Assembly (NCBI RefSeq): GCF_000787835.1
Contig: NZ_BBPP01000002.1
Coordinates: forward strand, 249,437 to 313,436
Source: Streptacidiphilus melanogenes
GTDB taxonomy: Bacteria > Actinomycetota > Actinomycetes > Streptomycetales > Streptomycetaceae
Direction: 5' to 3'
Length of the DNA stretch: 64,000 bases
The position numbers were made by a program, and so were the translations under genes. Below are positions 26,682 to 38,063 of the stretch, piece after piece; the first letter of the stretch is position 1, and each line of letters starts with the position of its first letter. Under the pieces are notes generated by a model. That model ran no database searches and was not told the origin of the DNA. It was given only the letters and a program-made list of their open reading frames with translations.

Positions 26682-26947
26682 ACCCCGGCCTCGTACGCCG
26701 ACTTCGTGCGTACCCGGCCGACGCGGGACCGGACAGGACCGGTCAAGCGTGCGGGCCGCGGAGGGATCCTCCGTCCGGGTGAAACCGAAGCAGTGGCTCC
26801 TGGCCTGGGAACAGTGCGTTGCGCAGCGGTGAACTTACCCCACTCCTCACCGAACGTCTGCTTCGATCTACTACAGTGCAACGTCGTCCGAGCCCTGTCC
26901 CCGCGCAGTTGCACGGCCGGACCCCGTAATCAGGACCAGGAGTCATC

Positions 26948-27718
26948 GTGACCATCCCCGCCGCTCTTCCCGACGACTGGGCGGACACGCCCGTCACCGT
27001 CGTCATGCCGACGTACAACGAGATCGGCAGCCTGGAGGCGACGGTCGAGCAGGTCATGGCCCTGCCGCTGCCCGGCCTGCACCTCAAGGTCGTCGACGAC
27101 AGCAGCCCCGACGGCACCGGCGAGCTGGCGGAGAAGCTCGCGCAGCGCCACCTGCTGGACGGAAAGCCCCGCATCAGCGTGCTGCACCGCAAGGGCAAGG
27201 ACGGCCTCGGCAAGGCCTATGCGGCGGGCATGGCGCTCGCCGTCGAGGAGGGCGCCCGGTTCGTCGTCCAGATGGACGCCGACGGCAGCCACCCGGCGAG
27301 TGCGATCCCGCAGATGCTCGGCACCGCCCTCTCCACCGGCGCCGGCGTGGTCGTCGGCAGCCGCTACGTCCCGGGCGGGGAGCTCGCCGAGGAGTGGGGC
27401 TGGCACCGCCGCCTGCTGTCGCGCTGGGCCAACGCCTACGCCGGCACCATCCTCTCGACCCGCGTCCGCGACATCACCGCCGGCTTCAACCTGTGGAGCG
27501 CGGACGCGCTGCACGCGGTCGACCTGGCCACGCTCGCAAGCGCCGGATACAGCTTCCAGGTCGAGCTGAAGTTCCGTGCCGTGCACGCCGGTTTCAGCGC
27601 GCTGGAGATCCCGATCCGCTTCGAGGAGCGCCGCGCCGGCGAGTCCAAGATGAGCCTCTCGGTGCAGCTCGAGTCCGCGGTCGTGCCGTGGCGTCTGCGG
27701 CTGCGTGCGCGCAAGTAG
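26948..27718 (+). CDS. Polyprenol monophosphomannose synthase
   Basis: The 256-aa GT2 enzyme transfers mannose from GDP-mannose to polyprenyl phosphate. Signatures are VVMPTYNEIGSLE, VVDDSSPDGTGE, QMDADGSHPASAIPQML (DxD) and ITAGFNLWSADAL, as in actinobacterial Ppm1 without the acyltransferase domain. GTG at 26948 has AGGAG upstream. The product could feed mannosylation of secreted proteins by GT39/PMT enzymes; the GT39 at 19219 is a possible but unproven user. The upstream gap of about 265 nt holds its promoter and no gene. Confidence 0.9.
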   Translation: MTIPAALPDDWADTPVTVVMPTYNEIGSLEATVEQVMALPLPGLHLKVVDDSSPDGTGELAEKLAQRHLLDGKPRISVLHRKGKDGLGKAYAAGMALAVEEGARFVVQMDADGSHPASAIPQMLGTALSTGAGVVVGSRYVPGGELAEEWGWHRRLLSRWANAYAGTILSTRVRDITAGFNLWSADALHAVDLATLASAGYSFQVELKFRAVHAGFSALEIPIRFEERRAGESKMSLSVQLESAVVPWRLRLRARK

Positions 27719-27820
27719 GGCGCATCTGACGTAGTCGGTCGCCGAGCGAGCGACGGTCACCCGTTGCCGCCGGTCCGTCACTCCGCGCGTCCGCAATCCG
27801 GACGCCGCTAGAGTGTCGGG

Positions 27821-28786
27821 ATGACTTGGCTTGTCACCGGCGGTGCCGGCTACATCGGAGCACACGTCGTCCGCGCGATGGTCGAGGCCGGCCACGGCGT
27901 GGTCGTCCTCGACGACCTCAGCACGGGCGACCCGGCGCGGCTGCCAGCGGGCGTGCCGCTGGTCCAGGGTTCGACCCTGGACCAGCCGCTGCTCGCCTCG
28001 GTGCTGCGCGACCACGACGTCACCGGTGTGCTGCACATCGCCGCGAAGAAGCAGGTCGGCGAGTCGGTCGAGAAGCCGCTCTGGTACTACCGCGAGAATG
28101 TCGAGGGCCTCCGGGTCGTCCTGGAGGCGGCGGCCGAGGCCGGTGTGCGGCGCTTCCTGCTGTCCTCCTCGGCTGCGGTCTACGGCATGCCGGACGTCGA
28201 CCTCGTCACCGAGGAGACCCCCTGCCGCCCCATGAGCCCCTACGGCGAGACCAAGCTCGTCGGCGAGTGGCTGGTCCGGGCCGCAGGCCGCGCCCACGGC
28301 ATGGGCACCGTGTCGCTGCGCTACTTCAACGTGGCCGGTGCGGCGACGCCCGAGCTGGGCGACCCTGGCGTCTTCAACCTCGTCCCCATGGTCTTCGAGC
28401 GCCTGGACGCGGGCGAACCCCCGCGTATCTTCGGCGCCGACTACCCCACGCCGGACGGCACCTGCATTCGCGACTACATCCACGTGGCCGACGTCGCGGA
28501 GGCGCACGTCGCCGCGGTGCGGCGACTCACGGCCGACCCGGACGGCACCGATCTCATCCTCAACATCGGCCGCGGCGAAGGCGTCTCCGTCCGGCAGATG
28601 CTCGACGTCATCGGGGAGGTCACCGGTCTCGACACGACGGGAGAGGTCACCCCGCGCCGCGCGGGCGACCCGGCCCGCGTGGTCGCCTCGGCCGAGCGCA
28701 TCGCCCAGGAGCTCGGCTGGAAGGCGCGGTTCGACGTGCGCGAGATGATCAGCTCCGCGTGGGCGGGCTGGCGCCTGCGCCACTGA
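27821..28786 (+). CDS. galE: UDP-glucose 4-epimerase family protein
   Basis: The 321-aa extended-SDR protein shows the NAD motif VTGGAGYIGAHV, the catalytic pair YGETK (Tyr-x-x-x-Lys) and LRYFNVAGA. CIRDYIHVADVAEAHVAA fits GalE, which interconverts UDP-glucose and UDP-galactose. The gene stands 102 nt after the phosphomannose synthase on the same strand and probably serves envelope sugars. A 39-bp repeat lies after it. Confidence 0.85.
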   Translation: MTWLVTGGAGYIGAHVVRAMVEAGHGVVVLDDLSTGDPARLPAGVPLVQGSTLDQPLLASVLRDHDVTGVLHIAAKKQVGESVEKPLWYYRENVEGLRVVLEAAAEAGVRRFLLSSSAAVYGMPDVDLVTEETPCRPMSPYGETKLVGEWLVRAAGRAHGMGTVSLRYFNVAGAATPELGDPGVFNLVPMVFERLDAGEPPRIFGADYPTPDGTCIRDYIHVADVAEAHVAAVRRLTADPDGTDLILNIGRGEGVSVRQMLDVIGEVTGLDTTGEVTPRRAGDPARVVASAERIAQELGWKARFDVREMISSAWAGWRLRH

Positions 28787-28829
28787 CGCGCAGGAGCCGC
28801 GCCCGCCGAGGCGTCCCGCCCACGTCGCC

Positions 28830-28990
28830 CCTGCGGTCACCACGGGGCGAGTTCCGGGACCCGCGGCCATGCAGTCACCGCAGCGGCGAGTTCCGGGACC
28901 CGCGGCCGTGCAGTCACCGCAGCGGCGAGTTCCCGGACCCGCGGCTGCGCGGTCACCGCGGGCAAGTTCCGGGACCCGCGGCTGTGCGGG
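28830..28990. repeat. Tandem repeat, about 39-bp unit, four copies
   Basis: The core GTTCCGGGACCCGCGG recurs at 28851, 28890, 28929 (one changed base) and 28966. The spacings are 39, 39 and 37 nt, with linkers of the type CCATGCAGTCACCGCAGCGGCGA. It fills the convergent gap between galE and the kinase gene, where no gene is needed. Confidence 0.85.
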
Positions 28991-29153
28991 AGACCACCCG
29001 GCGCAGGCGGGTCCGAACAACCAGACGGCCCGAGACGCCCGACGCCCCGAACGCCCGGAACCGTCGGCGCCCGGCGCCGTACCTCCGGCGGCAGGCGGCC
29101 CTGGTGGCCCGCCGCCACTGCTGCTACTCACCCCCGCAGCGGCGCTGCAGCGC

Positions 29154-31877
<2,724 letters not shown>

Positions 31878-32320
31878 GTCCTCAGCACCTCCCCGTTGGG
31901 TCGAAAGCGCCGTCGGTAGGAGAAGCAGGACAGACGCAGCACTGATTCTCCACGGCCGGACGCCCCACAGGCCAACCCGCCGGGCGGGACATGGGACACA
32001 CCCTCGCCACAATCGCGCCACAGACCGGCAACCGTGCGGCGGGGCTGCGGAAACTAGGCCGGTCGGACCGCTAGGGCGGCGCGACGCGCGACCGAGTCGC
32101 GACGAATCCTCCACGCCGTGGCGTCGACGATCTAGATTGGTGACGTAGCAACTTCTGCACCGGCTCCGTGGTGGGCCCGCGCCGTTCCGGGTACACGCCC
32201 GGCGGCCGCGCTCCGGTGCGCCCCGCACGGCACGAACGACTGCGCACCACCCGCACCACCCGCACCACCCGCATCGCCTGCACCACCTTCGAGCGGCCTG
32301 ACGATCCTCGAGGAGTCGTG
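31878..32320. other. Divergent promoter region of kinase and cyclopropane-synthase genes
   Basis: This 443-nt interval between two divergent starts has no convincing gene. It has a short run of near-identical CACCACCCG units (about 32243-32275) near the methyltransferase start. No operator of the catabolic type is present. Confidence 0.55.
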
Positions 32321-33727
32321 ATGAGTGACAGTGCCCTGGCCCTGCGCGCACTGCTGACGGAGTTGATCGGCGTCGAGCCGCCGTTCCGCATCCGCACCTG
32401 GGACGGCGCCGAGGCCGGACCGGCCGACGCGCCGCTGCTGGCGTTGACGGACCGGCGGGCCCTGCGGCACCTCCTCTGGGCGCCGAACGAGCTCGGCCTC
32501 GTCCGCGCCTATGTCTCGGGCGCCATCACGCTCCCCGGCGAGGACGACGACGCCGACAACACCGAGCTCTACGAGCTGCTGCGCCGCCTCGCCGCGCTCG
32601 CCGAGGACCGGCCGGAGCTGTCGCTGCGGCCGACGCTGCGCCCGGTGCCGGGTTCCGCGCTCGCGCCGGGCAACCTGAAGGCGCTGTTCGGCCCGGACTC
32701 CCGCCGGATGGTCGCGACGGCGGCCAGGCTCGGTGCGATCGGGCCGCGCCCGCCGATCCCGCCGGAGGAGGTGCGGCGTTCGCGCGGGCCGGTGCACACG
32801 CTGCGCCGCGACCGGGCGGCGATCAGTCACCACTACGACGTGGGCAACGACTTCTACCGGTTGGTGCTGGGCCCCTCCATGGTCTACTCGTGCGCCTACT
32901 GGCCGCCGGGCACCACCACGCTGGAGGCGGCGCAGGAGGCCAAGCTGGACCTGGTCTGCCGCAAGCTCGGCCTGCACCGGCTGCCGCCGGGCTCCCGGCT
33001 GCTCGACGTCGGCTGCGGCTGGGGCTCGATGCTGCTGCACGCGGCGCGGCACTACGGCGTCACCGGGGTCGGGGTCACGCTCTCCGCCGAGCAGGCGCGG
33101 ATGGCCCGCGAGCGGATCGCGGACGCGGGCCTGACGGACCGGGTGGAGATCCGGCTGCAGGACTACCGCGAGGTCGTTGACGGCCCGTTCGACGCGATCT
33201 CCAGTATCGGCATGGCCGAACACGTGGGCTCGGCCATGTACCTGCGCTACGCGAAGACCCTCCACGGCCTGCTGCGGCCGGGCGGACGGCTGCTCAACCA
33301 CCAGATCGGCCGGCGGCCGACGACCCCCGGCGAGCCCTACCGGCTGAGCCCCTTCATCGCCGCCTACGTCTTCCCCGACGGCGAGCTGGCGCCGATCGGC
33401 ACCACGGTCTCGCTGCTGGAGCAGGCCGGATTCGAGGTCCGCGACGTGGAGTCGCTGCGCGAGCACTACGCGCTGACGCTGCGCCGCTGGGTCGCCAACC
33501 TCCAGGAGGAGTGGACGCAGGCGGTCAAGCTGGTGGGGCTCGGACGGGCCCGGGTCTGGCGCCTCTACATGGCCGCGTGCGCGCTCGCGTTCGAGGAGAA
33601 CCGGATCGGCGTCAACCAGGTCCTGGCCGTCAGGACGGGCTCGGGAGGCGCCAGCGGACTGCCGCTCAGTCGCGGCGCGTGGCTGGAAGACGCCCCTGCG
33701 CGGCCGGAAGAGGACGAAGGCGCCTGA
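32321..33727 (+). CDS. Cyclopropane-fatty-acid/mycolic-acid synthase-type SAM methyltransferase
   Basis: The 468-aa protein has an N-terminal lipid-binding-like segment, then the CFA core: RAAISHHYDVGNDFYRLVLGPSMVYSCAYW (conserved), AQEAKLDLVCRKLGL, RLLDVGCGWGSML (SAM motif I) and SSIGMAEHVG. The enzyme transfers a methylene from SAM to unsaturated phospholipid or lipid-CoA chains. ATG at 32321 has AGGAG about 6 nt upstream; GTG at 32318 is an equal alternative. It precedes the TetR gene by 149 nt. A link to the regulon is not visible, since no operator is found upstream. Confidence 0.87.
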   Translation: MSDSALALRALLTELIGVEPPFRIRTWDGAEAGPADAPLLALTDRRALRHLLWAPNELGLVRAYVSGAITLPGEDDDADNTELYELLRRLAALAEDRPELSLRPTLRPVPGSALAPGNLKALFGPDSRRMVATAARLGAIGPRPPIPPEEVRRSRGPVHTLRRDRAAISHHYDVGNDFYRLVLGPSMVYSCAYWPPGTTTLEAAQEAKLDLVCRKLGLHRLPPGSRLLDVGCGWGSMLLHAARHYGVTGVGVTLSAEQARMARERIADAGLTDRVEIRLQDYREVVDGPFDAISSIGMAEHVGSAMYLRYAKTLHGLLRPGGRLLNHQIGRRPTTPGEPYRLSPFIAAYVFPDGELAPIGTTVSLLEQAGFEVRDVESLREHYALTLRRWVANLQEEWTQAVKLVGLGRARVWRLYMAACALAFEENRIGVNQVLAVRTGSGGASGLPLSRGAWLEDAPARPEEDEGA

Positions 33728-33876
33728 GGGGGCCGGAGTGACAGCCGTGACGGGAGTGGCTGATCAGAGGCCTGGAGCGGCCCGAGAAGGGCTCTAGCAG
33801 AGGCCTCGTCAGCCTGACGGAGCATTCACATTTCCCGCCGAATAGCGCCCGGATCTTGCCACGGTAAACTGACGGC

Positions 33877-34524
33877 ATGACAGGACAAGTTCGCACCGTC
33901 GATGGGCGTGTCGCCGGGCGACGCGGACAGGCCACGCGGCAGAAGCTGCTGGACTGCCTCCGCGAGATGCTCGCGACCTCGCCCTACCGGGACGTCAAGG
34001 TCATCGACGTCGCCCGGATGGCGGGTACCTCCCCCGCAACCTTCTACCAGTACTTCCCCGACGTCGAGGGCGCTGTCCTCGAGATCGCGGATGAAATGGC
34101 CAAGGACGGCGCCGGCCTCAAGGACCTGGTCGCCGACAAGTCGTGGGTCGGCAAGGCCGGCTACCAGACGGCGGAGGAGCTGGTTGACGGCTTCCTCTCC
34201 TTCTGGCGCGACAACGAGGCCATCCTGCGTGTGGTGACGCTGGGTGCGGCCGAAGGGGACAAGCGGTTCTTCAAGATCCGCATGAAGATCCTCAACGCCG
34301 TGACCAACTCCCTCACGGACTCCCTCAAGGCCATGCAGGCCTCCGGCAAGGCGGACAAGTCGGTCAGCGCACCGGCTGTGGCCGGTTCGCTGGTGGCGAT
34401 GCTGGCCGCCGTCGCGGAGCACCAGAAGGGGTTCGACTCCTGGGGCGTCAAGGCGAAGGAGCTGACGCCCAACCTGGCTCTGCTGGTCTACCTCGGCATG
34501 ACGGGCAAGAAGCCCCCGAAGTAG
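33877..34524 (+). CDS. TetR-family regulator (candidate controller of the TCTGACG regulon)
   Basis: The 215-aa protein has an N-terminal TetR helix-turn-helix (residues 16-65; RGQATRQKLLDCLREML, VIDVARMAGTSPATFYQYFPD) and a larger ligand domain (66-215). ATG at 33877 is preceded by TAAACT at 33865-33870 and no ribosome site, so the message may be leaderless. Upstream at 33807-33819, CGTCAGCCTGACG holds the operator half-sites in everted order. It is the only TetR in the window and is adjacent to the catabolic operons, so it is the best candidate for binding the nine palindromes. A terminator follows at 34651. Confidence 0.85.
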   Translation: MTGQVRTVDGRVAGRRGQATRQKLLDCLREMLATSPYRDVKVIDVARMAGTSPATFYQYFPDVEGAVLEIADEMAKDGAGLKDLVADKSWVGKAGYQTAEELVDGFLSFWRDNEAILRVVTLGAAEGDKRFFKIRMKILNAVTNSLTDSLKAMQASGKADKSVSAPAVAGSLVAMLAAVAEHQKGFDSWGVKAKELTPNLALLVYLGMTGKKPPK

Positions 34525-34650
34525 GCCTCTCCGGCCACCACAACACCATCACTGCGGAGCGGTGGGGCCCGGTCGCCTGTCCGCCGGCGTGAGCGCCGGG
34601 GCTGTGCCTCGGGGGAGGTAGGTCCTGCGCGCCCACGGCCCGTCCCGCTC

Positions 34651-34700
34651 GGGCGGCATCGTCGATGACCTGACGATGCCGCCCTTTCCTTTGCCTTTTG
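34651..34700 (+). terminator. Intrinsic terminator after the TetR gene
   Basis: GGGCGGCATCGTC at 34651-34663 pairs perfectly with GACGATGCCGCCC at 34672-34684 across 8 nt. A T-rich tail follows to 34700. It lies about 126 nt after the TetR stop. Confidence 0.85.
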
Positions 34701-34859
34701 CACCACCCGGTCTCGCACTGTTCGGGGGCGGCGGCCGCCTGCCGGGAGCCTGTCGTGCGGCTCGGGGCGCGACCGAAGCACCTGCCGCACATTCGGCACC
34801 TTCCGCACCTGGCGCACCGCCGTCTGGGCCTCGGGCCCGGCCGGGCCGCCGGACGCGGC

Positions 34860-35327
34860 CTAGCGCGGCTCCAGGCGGAAGATGCGGATCTCGCGCTCGA
34901 CCCGAGCCTGGTAGGAGGCGTACGGGGGCCACATCGCCAGCAGTGCCGACCAGGCCGTGGCGCGCTCGTCGCCGGAGAGCAGCCTGGCACGGACCGGGAC
35001 GGTGCGGCCGCGGTGTTCGACGACGGCGTCGCCGTCGGCGAGCAGGTTGCCGGTCCAGGCGGGGTGGGAGGTGCGGCCGAAGTTGCTGCCGACGACCAGG
35101 AAGGTCTCCCCCTGCGGGAGGCAGGCCAGCGGGGTGGTGCGGGGCTCGCCGCTCCTGCGCCCGGTCGTGGTCAGGAAGAGCGAGGGCAGCATCCACTGAC
35201 TCAGCATGAACTTGCCGCCGCTCAGCCGGTGCACCGCCTTGTCCAGGCGGGGCACGATCGACGGGGCGACCCGGGCGAAGGCCGGCGTCGCCGAGACCTT
35301 CTGCATGGCGTTCTCCAGCGCCCTCAT
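34860..35327 (-). CDS. Nitroreductase/deazaflavin-dependent oxidoreductase (DDN/FDOR-A type)
   Basis: The 155-aa protein matches the F420-dependent split-barrel family: FLTTTGRRSGEPRTTPLACLPQGETFLVVGSNFGRTSHPAWTGNLLADGDAVVEHRGRTVPVRARLL. These proteins use F420H2 or a flavin to reduce quinones, enones or nitro groups. ATG at 35327 overlaps the stop of the acyl-CoA dehydrogenase (ATGA), so the two are coupled. A redox partner role in the catabolic block is likely but the substrate is unknown. Confidence 0.85.
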   Translation of the reverse strand: MRALENAMQKVSATPAFARVAPSIVPRLDKAVHRLSGGKFMLSQWMLPSLFLTTTGRRSGEPRTTPLACLPQGETFLVVGSNFGRTSHPAWTGNLLADGDAVVEHRGRTVPVRARLLSGDERATAWSALLAMWPPYASYQARVEREIRIFRLEPR

Positions 35328-36553
35328 CGTGTCGGTCCTCCCGCTTCCGTTCCGGTCCGGGCGAGCACGCCGGCCAGCTCCGCCGCGCGCGCCCGCAGCA
35401 GGTGGGGCGGGCCGAAGAACAGCTCGTCCGCCGCGGCCCGCTTGAAGTAGAGATGGGCGTCGTGTTCCCAGGTGATCGCGATGCCGCCGTGCAACTGGAT
35501 GGCCTCGGCGGCCGCCGCGCGCCCGGCCGTCAGCGCGTGGGCGAGGGCCAGGAGCGCGGGGACGGGGTCGTCGGGATCGGTGGTCGCGGACCAGGCGGCG
35601 AAGAGCGTCGCCGAGCGTGCGGTCTCGACGGCCACGTAGACGTCGGCAAGCCGGTGCTTGACCGCCTGGAAGGAGCCCACCGGGCGTCCGAACTGCTGCC
35701 TGACCTGAACGTACTCCACGGTTCGGGCGAGTGCCTGGGCGGCCGCGCCGACCGCCTCCGCGGCCACGGCGAGAGCCGCCGCGCGGCCCACCCGGGCCAG
35801 GGCCGGGGCCGCGTCCAGCGCCGGATCGCCGAGGGGGCGGGCGGTGACGTCGCGCAGCTCGACGCGGGCGACGCTGCGCGTCTGGTCGATGCCGGCGCTG
35901 CGTTCGCGGCGCAGGCCGGGGGCGCCCGCCGTGTCGACGGCGAACAGGACGGTGCGGCTGCGCGGGAAACCGCCCGCATGGGCGGCGACGACGAGCAGGT
36001 CGGCGCGGGCGCCGTCGAGGACGTGGGCGGCCTCGCCGTAGAGGATCCACAGGCCGTCGCCCGCCGGTCTGGCCTGGATTCCCCCGGCCCGCCCGCCGCC
36101 CGCCGGAACGTCGCCGGGCAGCATGCGCGGGTTCCCGTCCGGCACCAGGCCGAGGGCGAGGGCGGGCGTGCCGGGGAGGGCAAGGGCGGCCGTGCCGGAG
36201 CCGGAGGCGAGGGGCGGCAGCAGTTCGTCGCGCTGGTCCTCGGTGCCGCCCGCGGTGATCGCTCCGGCGGCGAGCACGGAGCTGGCGAGCAGCGGCGAGG
36301 GCAGCAGGACGCGTCCGGCCTCCTCGCAGGCGAGGGCCAGCTCGACCGGGCCGAGCCCGGAGCCCCCGTGCCGCTCCGGGAGGGCGAGGCCGGCCAGTCC
36401 CGGCTGCTTGGCGAGCCGCCGCCACAGCTCGGTGTCGTATCCGGTCGCCGAGGCCGCGGCGCGGCGGACCTCCTCCGGACCGGCCTGCTTGGCGAGCACG
36501 TCGCGCAGGGCGCGGGCGATCTCATCCTGTTCCTGGGTGAGCGCGGGATCCAT
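35324..36553 (-). CDS. Acyl-CoA dehydrogenase family protein (variant, small-subunit-like)
   Basis: The 409-aa protein has the FadE fold: N-terminal helices (QEQDEIARALRDVLA), the flavin region, and the C-terminal segment VEYVQVRQQFGRPVGSFQAVKHRLADVYVAVETARSATLFAAW followed by EAIQLHGGIAITWEHDAHLYFKRA. It lacks the canonical C-terminal YEG-type catalytic segment and ends soon after LFFGPPHLLRARAAEL, like partner subunits of two-subunit acyl-CoA dehydrogenases. ATG at 36553 lies 53 nt downstream of the nearest operator (36606-36622). The nitroreductase follows by four-base overlap. Confidence 0.85.
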   Translation of the reverse strand: MDPALTQEQDEIARALRDVLAKQAGPEEVRRAAASATGYDTELWRRLAKQPGLAGLALPERHGGSGLGPVELALACEEAGRVLLPSPLLASSVLAAGAITAGGTEDQRDELLPPLASGSGTAALALPGTPALALGLVPDGNPRMLPGDVPAGGGRAGGIQARPAGDGLWILYGEAAHVLDGARADLLVVAAHAGGFPRSRTVLFAVDTAGAPGLRRERSAGIDQTRSVARVELRDVTARPLGDPALDAAPALARVGRAAALAVAAEAVGAAAQALARTVEYVQVRQQFGRPVGSFQAVKHRLADVYVAVETARSATLFAAWSATTDPDDPVPALLALAHALTAGRAAAAEAIQLHGGIAITWEHDAHLYFKRAAADELFFGPPHLLRARAAELAGVLARTGTEAGGPTR

Positions 36554-36605
36554 GCCGCCTCCTGGCTTCCAGCCGCTTCGTTGACGTCTACAGGTAGAAC
36601 GTAGA

Positions 36606-36622
36606 TCTGACGGTTCGTCATA
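36606..36622. promoter_or_regulatory. Catabolic-regulon operator (acyl-CoA dehydrogenase promoter)
   Basis: TCTGACGGTTCGTCATA matches the palindrome at 13 of 14 half-site bases and lies 53 nt upstream of the minus-strand dehydrogenase start. Confidence 0.75.
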
Positions 36623-36666
36623 CTAGGTTCCACCGTGTGCGCCGGACAGGGGCGCGCGGCAGCGGA

Positions 36667-36683
36667 TCTGATGTACCGTCAGA
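36667..36683. promoter_or_regulatory. Catabolic-regulon operator directly before thiolase ATG
   Basis: TCTGATGTACCGTCAGA matches at 13 of 14 half-site bases. It ends 3 nt before the ATG of the plus-strand thiolase. The spacing to the operator at 36606 is 61 nt, so the divergent promoter holds two sites. Confidence 0.75.
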
Positions 36684-36686
36684 TTT

Positions 36687-37931
36687 ATGACAGCTTCCGG
36701 CCCCTCGGCCTCGCCCAGCGGCTCCGGCCCGCTCCGTCACCCCGTCCCGAGCGACGGCGCGGCCCGCGGGCGGCGCCGGGTGGCGGTGGTCGGGGTGGCA
36801 CTGAGCGACTGCGGGCGGGTTGACGACGCCACGCCGTTCCAGCTGCACGCCCAGGCCGCACGGCGCGCGCTCACCGACTCCGGGCTGCCGCGGGACGTGA
36901 TCGACGGCGTGGCCTCGGCCGGGCTCGGCATCCTGGCGCCGGTGGAGGTCTCCGAATACCTGGGCCTGCGGCCCACCTGGACCGATTCCACCTCGGTCGG
37001 CGGCTCGACCTGGGAGGTCATGGCCGCCCACGCCGCCGACGCGATAGCGGCGGGCCATGCCAACGCCGTCCTGCTGGTCTACGGCTCCACCGCCCGCGCG
37101 GACCTCAAGGCGCGCCGTCGCACCGCCGCGCTCTCGCTCGGCGCACGCGGCCCGCTCCAGTTCGAGGCCCCCTACGGGCACACCCTGATTGCCAAGTACG
37201 CCATGGCCGCCCGTCGGCACATGCACGAATACGGGACGACGGCCGAGCAGTTGGCGGGCGTCGCCGTCCAGGCCCGCACCAACGCCGCCGCCAACCCGGA
37301 CGCGATGTACCGGACCCCGATCAGCGTCGACGACGTCCTTTCCGGCCCGATGGTCGCCGACCCCTTCACCAAACTGCACTGCTGCATCCGCTCGGACGGC
37401 GGCTGCGCGGTGCTGCTCGCGGCGGAGGACTACGTGCCGGACACCCGGCACGAACCGATCTGGATCCTGGGCACGGGCGAGGCGCTCAGCCACAGCACGA
37501 TGTCGGACTGGGAGGACTTCACCGTCTCCCCCGCCGCGCTCTCCGGCCGCCTCGCCCTCGAACGGGCGGGCGTCTCCCCGGCGGACGTCGACCTGTGCGA
37601 GCTCTACGACGCGTTCACCTACATGCCCCTGGTGATGCTGGAGGACCTCGGCTTCTGCGCCAAGGGCGAGGGCGGCCCCTTCGTCGAGGCCAAGGCGGGC
37701 CGTCTGCTGCGCGACGGCGAACTGCCCACCAACACCGACGGCGGCGGCCTCTCCGCCTGCCACCCGGGCATGCGCGGCCTCTTCCTCATCGTCGAGGCCG
37801 TACGCCAACTCCGCCACGACTACGCGACCTCCGCGCCCGACCGCCAGGTCCCGGGCGACCCGCAGCTGGCGCTGGTCAGCGGCACGGGCGGCTGGTTCTG
37901 CTCCTCGGGGACGCTCGTCCTGGGGCGGTAG
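36687..37931 (+). CDS. Thiolase-fold lipid-transfer protein (second copy)
   Basis: The 414-aa protein has a Pro/Ser-rich N-terminal 30 residues and then VAVVGVALSDCGRVDD, MAAHAADAIAAGHANAVLLVYGS, CELYDAFTYMPLVMLEDLGFCAKGEGGPFVEA and LPTNTDGGGLSACHPGMRG. It is related to the 24927 protein but not near-identical. No ribosome site precedes ATG 36687, so a leaderless message or a GTG start near 36780 (VAVVGVAL) is possible. A DUF35 gene is at 41974-42417. The last codons (GTGGWFCSSGTLVLGR) reappear in decayed form at 39271-39316. Confidence 0.8.
   Translation: MTASGPSASPSGSGPLRHPVPSDGAARGRRRVAVVGVALSDCGRVDDATPFQLHAQAARRALTDSGLPRDVIDGVASAGLGILAPVEVSEYLGLRPTWTDSTSVGGSTWEVMAAHAADAIAAGHANAVLLVYGSTARADLKARRRTAALSLGARGPLQFEAPYGHTLIAKYAMAARRHMHEYGTTAEQLAGVAVQARTNAAANPDAMYRTPISVDDVLSGPMVADPFTKLHCCIRSDGGCAVLLAAEDYVPDTRHEPIWILGTGEALSHSTMSDWEDFTVSPAALSGRLALERAGVSPADVDLCELYDAFTYMPLVMLEDLGFCAKGEGGPFVEAKAGRLLRDGELPTNTDGGGLSACHPGMRGLFLIVEAVRQLRHDYATSAPDRQVPGDPQLALVSGTGGWFCSSGTLVLGR
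37877..37923 (+). repeat. 3' end of thiolase gene, parent of the decayed copy at 39271-39316
   Basis: The bases coding SGTGGWFCSSGTLVLG share about 85% identity with 39271-39316 after small gaps. This is the left arm of an imperfect direct repeat that brackets the hypothetical gene. Confidence 0.7.
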
Positions 37932-38063
37932 CCGCGGGTGCCGGCACCGGCGCCGGATGTGTGAGCGTCACCATCATGGCAGGTCAGCGCGGGTTTTAGT
38001 AGGACCGATCGCACACGAGTGGAGCCTTGTTGGGCGGGATCCGCAGGGTCGAACATCTCCGTC

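Noticed and set aside
28830-28990. CRISPR array
   Set aside because: The units are adjacent without variable spacers, and no cas gene is present.
31878-32351. N-terminal extension of the kinase to 32351
   Set aside because: It has no kinase-like sequence and would overlap the divergent methyltransferase start. GTG at 31877 has a strong ribosome site.
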